Shown: piece by piece, positions 60,421-64,000 of the stretch
How positions within the stretch are numbered: position 1 is the first letter of the stretch
How the letters are laid out: each line of letters begins with the position of its first letter
Assembly (NCBI GenBank): GCA_029224185.1
Contig: CM055196.1
Coordinates: forward strand, 9,652,509-9,716,508
Direction: 5' to 3'
Origin: Karalla daura
Lineage: Eukaryota > Chordata > Actinopteri > Chaetodontiformes > Leiognathidae
Length of the DNA: 64,000 nt
Made by a program: the position numbers and the translations under genes
Notes under the pieces: generated by a model
Seen by the model: the letters and a program-made list of their open reading frames with translations, nothing else
The model's database searches: none
What the model was told of the DNA's origin: nothing

Positions 60421-62448
60421 GTGTGACGTCACTGGGTATTCTCTTGCAATATTGCAACATGTATTGGGTACAGTACATGTCATTTGTATGAATTGTATGC
60501 GTTCTAACATGACCATAGTCAATTAGTACATGGAGAAATGGAACATTGTGTGACTGAAAAAGTGACACTGAGCAACCTTCTCTTGTGTGGCAGGTTGCAC
60601 ACATACTGCAACACATTTTTCATCTCTTGATAATATAATTGTGTCACAGTTGTCACTTCTCGGATTTGTGTCTCTCTACCATTCCTCTGTCTATGTCTTT
60701 TTTCCTTTTGCTGAGTTCTACCAGAGTTGGATTTTTTTTTTCTTTTGGTCACTTGAGTCACAGGGTCTCTGCAAGAACATGTATGCAGCAGATCTAAAGC
60801 TGGGGCTGACTTGTCTGCCACACATTTTGTCTCAAACATTTTTCCTTCTTCTCCTGCCTCACCAGCTCATCCATGACACAACTGTTCACAAAGATGTCCC
60901 AAAAAAGGAGTCGAACAATGTCTGCCTTAATTGCCCTTTATTTACTCTCATAAATATTATTCTTAATTTCAAAATGTATGTCATTGTATATGTAATCACT
61001 TGCTAAAACAGTTGAAACCCCAAGCCTGGCCTGTAGGCACCAGAACGACTTTTTATTTCAAACAAAGGATTTGTTTGTTTTATCTTTTGGCAGTTTTTGT
61101 TGACTAAAGGCAGTTCAAAAAAGTTGTAGTAATACTTATTACTTAGTATAGTCGTTATATACTGTAAAATGATTTCTAATTCTTTATATTAAGAATGTAA
61201 AAGGATAATCATAATTGAGATGCAGAACTAATACTATGCCCCAGAGGAATTAAAGTTATCAAAGACTTTCTGTCTTTCCTTCACTTATTTACCAATGTCC
61301 AATAGCAGCTCAGTATTGTCCCATCTTTCCCAGAGGAGAGTCTTGTCCACTTGTACTGGGAGACTGTCTGTTCACAGGCCCTGCTTAGCTCACAGGGCAC
61401 CGTCAATAGAAACACAGGCAACACTTAACCAAGTCCTGACTGTCCTGGGAACAGAGATGTAACCCTGGACAAAGAATCTGCTTAATGATGAGAAAATGCT
61501 ACCATGATAACTCCATAGTTAACGCTGGAGAGGCGGAGGGGCAAAATACTTAACACCAGATTTAAAACATTTAGGTTTCAGTCCATTTTCCCAGCTAAGG
61601 CTCTCTTCTTTATTCTCAGTGTGAGGAGAGCCCTTTGAACCAAACCATTTTGGTCCAAACAGCTTAGCTGTTAGTATTCAGGTCTAACATAACATGGGAC
61701 TGCTGAGATGAAGTCCTGAGAAATGTGCATATATTGTATAAGATCAGTCTTATATATATATAAGTAATGTATTTATCTGGAACTGTTGACGTCTGACATT
61801 TGTCGCACGAGTGAACAATCACTGTTGCATGTTGCATTAGGGATCAGGCATCAAAATAAATGACTGTGTCCGTGCTCATTAAAATAAAGTAATCTGTCAC
61901 CCAGAGCAACTTCAGGCACCGAAGAAGAAATGCTGTACATCAGGTTTTGATTACATAAGCAGCACCTGTTGTAACTCACCTCCTCTGGTGAGATTATGAC
62001 AACAAGAAAATTGTCAAAGAAAAGACTGCTAACCTTGTACATTCTACCAGACAATAATACTGCCCTGTGAAATGATCGCTACCCCCATTTTCCAACCATC
62101 ATGTCCAGAACAACTCTACCACCAGATCTATTAGTATCAAAGCCCCCTTCAGCCCCTTTAATGCCTACAATATGAACCCAACCGGTGCAGGGTTTTACTC
62201 AGTCATTACCAGTCATAGATGCCTATAGAAAATGGAAGGTAGACATTTATCCACGTCTACACACCACGGGACAAAAATGCAGCTCACAGAGGTTTCAAAA
62301 TGCGAAGCATTTTTTTTAATATTGATGCGGAGCCTCGGCTGTGTTTCCATCCATATGCAGCTGAATCTCACAGCCAAAGCAACAATGTGATTTATTAAAG
62401 CTTTGATGGTTTGACTCCTGCAAAGAGCTTTTTGGTTACTGTGCTGCC

Positions 62449-62482
<34 letters not shown>

Positions 62483-64000
62483 TGTATCAGTCAGAGAGAG
62501 AGTAAGATAGAGAGACAGGCAACTGGATTAGGTGATCATCGCGATAGTGAGCTACTGCTGGAATGCATGCAAGAGGCCGCAGGGAGTTTGCAGGCAGGTG
62601 TGGTCCCTTTGTTTAAGGAGAAGGCGATGACATCTTCCTGGTTTAGCTACTGTGTAAATATGATAAATACGATTCACCAGCAGCTGAGCCTTTCTCCAGT
62701 CTACAATGCTTAGCACACAGTTCAATACTTGCATTAACCCCCTTGCCCAAGAGGTCCCCACACGCCAACCACCCTCCAAGAGTATTCATACAGACTCGCC
62801 AATTTTAGTATTAACATCCTTGTGGCATTTTGCCTTATTTCATAATTGCCCCTGTGAGGCTATTAACATCTGCCTGTGACACTTATTTTTTCCACTAGAG
62901 GAAATGCAAAGTAGAGTTTGAATAAGCAAGCATATTAAATAAGTAAATGATATACATAAGATACTAATACATTTGATTAATCCAAAATAACTGTTTCTTC
63001 CTCTTGTATTTCACATCGTTCATCACAATCCATACCTGTATCTGAGCAGAGAACCAATGAGACCAGCGTGAACACAGCAAACTACAAATCCGAACCATGG
63101 ATGCTACTCAGCATCCCAGAGACTACACACACCTCTTGATGTTGCTGAGCAGGTCATGAGAACCTGAAATGAAAGATGAGTAACCTGTCCATTTTAATGA
63201 AGAAAACGGTGAAGCGGATTAACAAACATGCCAGTGTGGTAATAACAGTTACAGGGATTTTTATCATCTGCAATGCAATGCTTTGGATCTAGAATACTGT
63301 TCTCTCTACATAAGGATTTACAGATCAATCCTTTGGTGTCTACCTGGATCTATATAATCACACATCTGTGGATCAAGGTGGATGTAACAAACTGCTGATA
63401 ATCATAAATTTAATTATCAGATTATTGTTGATTCATGTAGAAATATATACCTTGTCTCATAAAATCCGCAAGTTGGAGTGTGAAAAAAACAAAGAAATAA
63501 AAAGCAGAAACACCTGCAAGCTTTTTCAGGCCATCGTCACAAAGATGTTCCCCGGTGTCTTTCCTCTCAGGGGAGTTCACTACTTTGCCTATACTGTACT
63601 TACTCATTGTTCCTAAACTAACACTCCTGTACAGTCCCTGCCCCTTGCAGCCATTTATCTTTGGTTGCCTGCTACTTCCCCAACAGAATAATATCATAGA
63701 GAGTCTGCTAAACATTCCTGACGGGGACAAAGCTGCTGCTGGCGGTACTATTTTAATGGTTTTCTCTTGAGTTTTTAGATTATAAGCACATACTTCTTTA
63801 TTCTATCATGCCTGCAATTATAGCCCTACATTCTTGTTTTCCTCTGTGAGACTGTCAAAGCTGCAACTAGATTTAGTTAAGACTCTAATTAGCAATGCCC
63901 ACACAAATACAACTGCACAGCAGCTGGTGCTATTTGGACACTTACAGAGCAGTTCAACCACTATGGAAAAAAGGAATTAACAAAAATGAAAGTTGCATAC
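60421..64000. other. Intergenic DNA at the right edge, no gene supported
   Basis: Only short unsupported frames. Includes a GT repeat at 62452-62482 followed by a purine-rich stretch. A distant upstream exon of the next gene could lie here undetected if it is non-coding. Confidence 0.6.
62452..62482. repeat. (GT)n microsatellite
   Basis: About 15 GT units followed by a short GA-rich run. Confidence 0.95.

Noticed and set aside
58110..64000. Expected slc1a2 exons by synteny
   Set aside because: No glutamate-transporter segment is encoded on either strand here.

Overview
The window looks like vertebrate nuclear DNA, most likely from a teleost fish. The support is GT-AG introns interrupting a conserved secreted-protein gene, many long CA/GT and tetranucleotide microsatellites, degenerate copies of short transposons of the kind scattered through teleost genomes, and an AT-leaning background broken by one GC- and CpG-rich single-exon gene. 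The species cannot be fixed from the sequence alone. Two protein-coding genes can be supported.

The first is fjx1 (four-jointed box kinase 1), an intronless gene on the minus strand at 20128-21333. It encodes a 401-residue type II Golgi membrane protein of the four-jointed family and lies in a CpG-rich island. The second is pamr1 (peptidase domain containing associated with muscle regeneration 1) on the plus strand, with 14 coding exons between 36374 and 57682 and a poly(A) signal at 58086. Joined in phase, the exons give 1179 codons plus a stop, a secreted mosaic protein: signal peptide, Cys-rich N-terminus, CUB, EGF, two sushi domains, a 289-residue charged linker, two more sushi domains and a trypsin-like domain whose catalytic Ser is Thr. 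The two genes are divergent, as the orthologues are on human 11p13 (FJX1 next to PAMR1). They are not known to act together; the linkage looks like old synteny.

Layout: 1-20127 is intergenic (3' side of fjx1), with a purine-rich tract, a long CA repeat, a degenerate MITE at about 11547-11940 and two copies of a recurring dispersed repeat. 20128-21700 is fjx1 and its 5' region. 21835-22129 is a three-block ATCT/GTCT/ATCT microsatellite. 22130-35970 is the intergenic space between the two divergent genes. 35978-36087 is a GT repeat just upstream of pamr1, 36374-58110 is pamr1, and 58110-64000 is intergenic with no recognisable exon.

The most notable feature is the middle of pamr1. The mammalian protein, as I recall it, has one sushi domain between EGF and the ACREP segment. 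Here that region holds three sushi exons plus a single 867-nt exon encoding a Lys/Glu-rich, sequon-rich linker, all phase 1-1 cassettes. Intron 5 also appears to use a GC donor, which is required to keep the reading frame.
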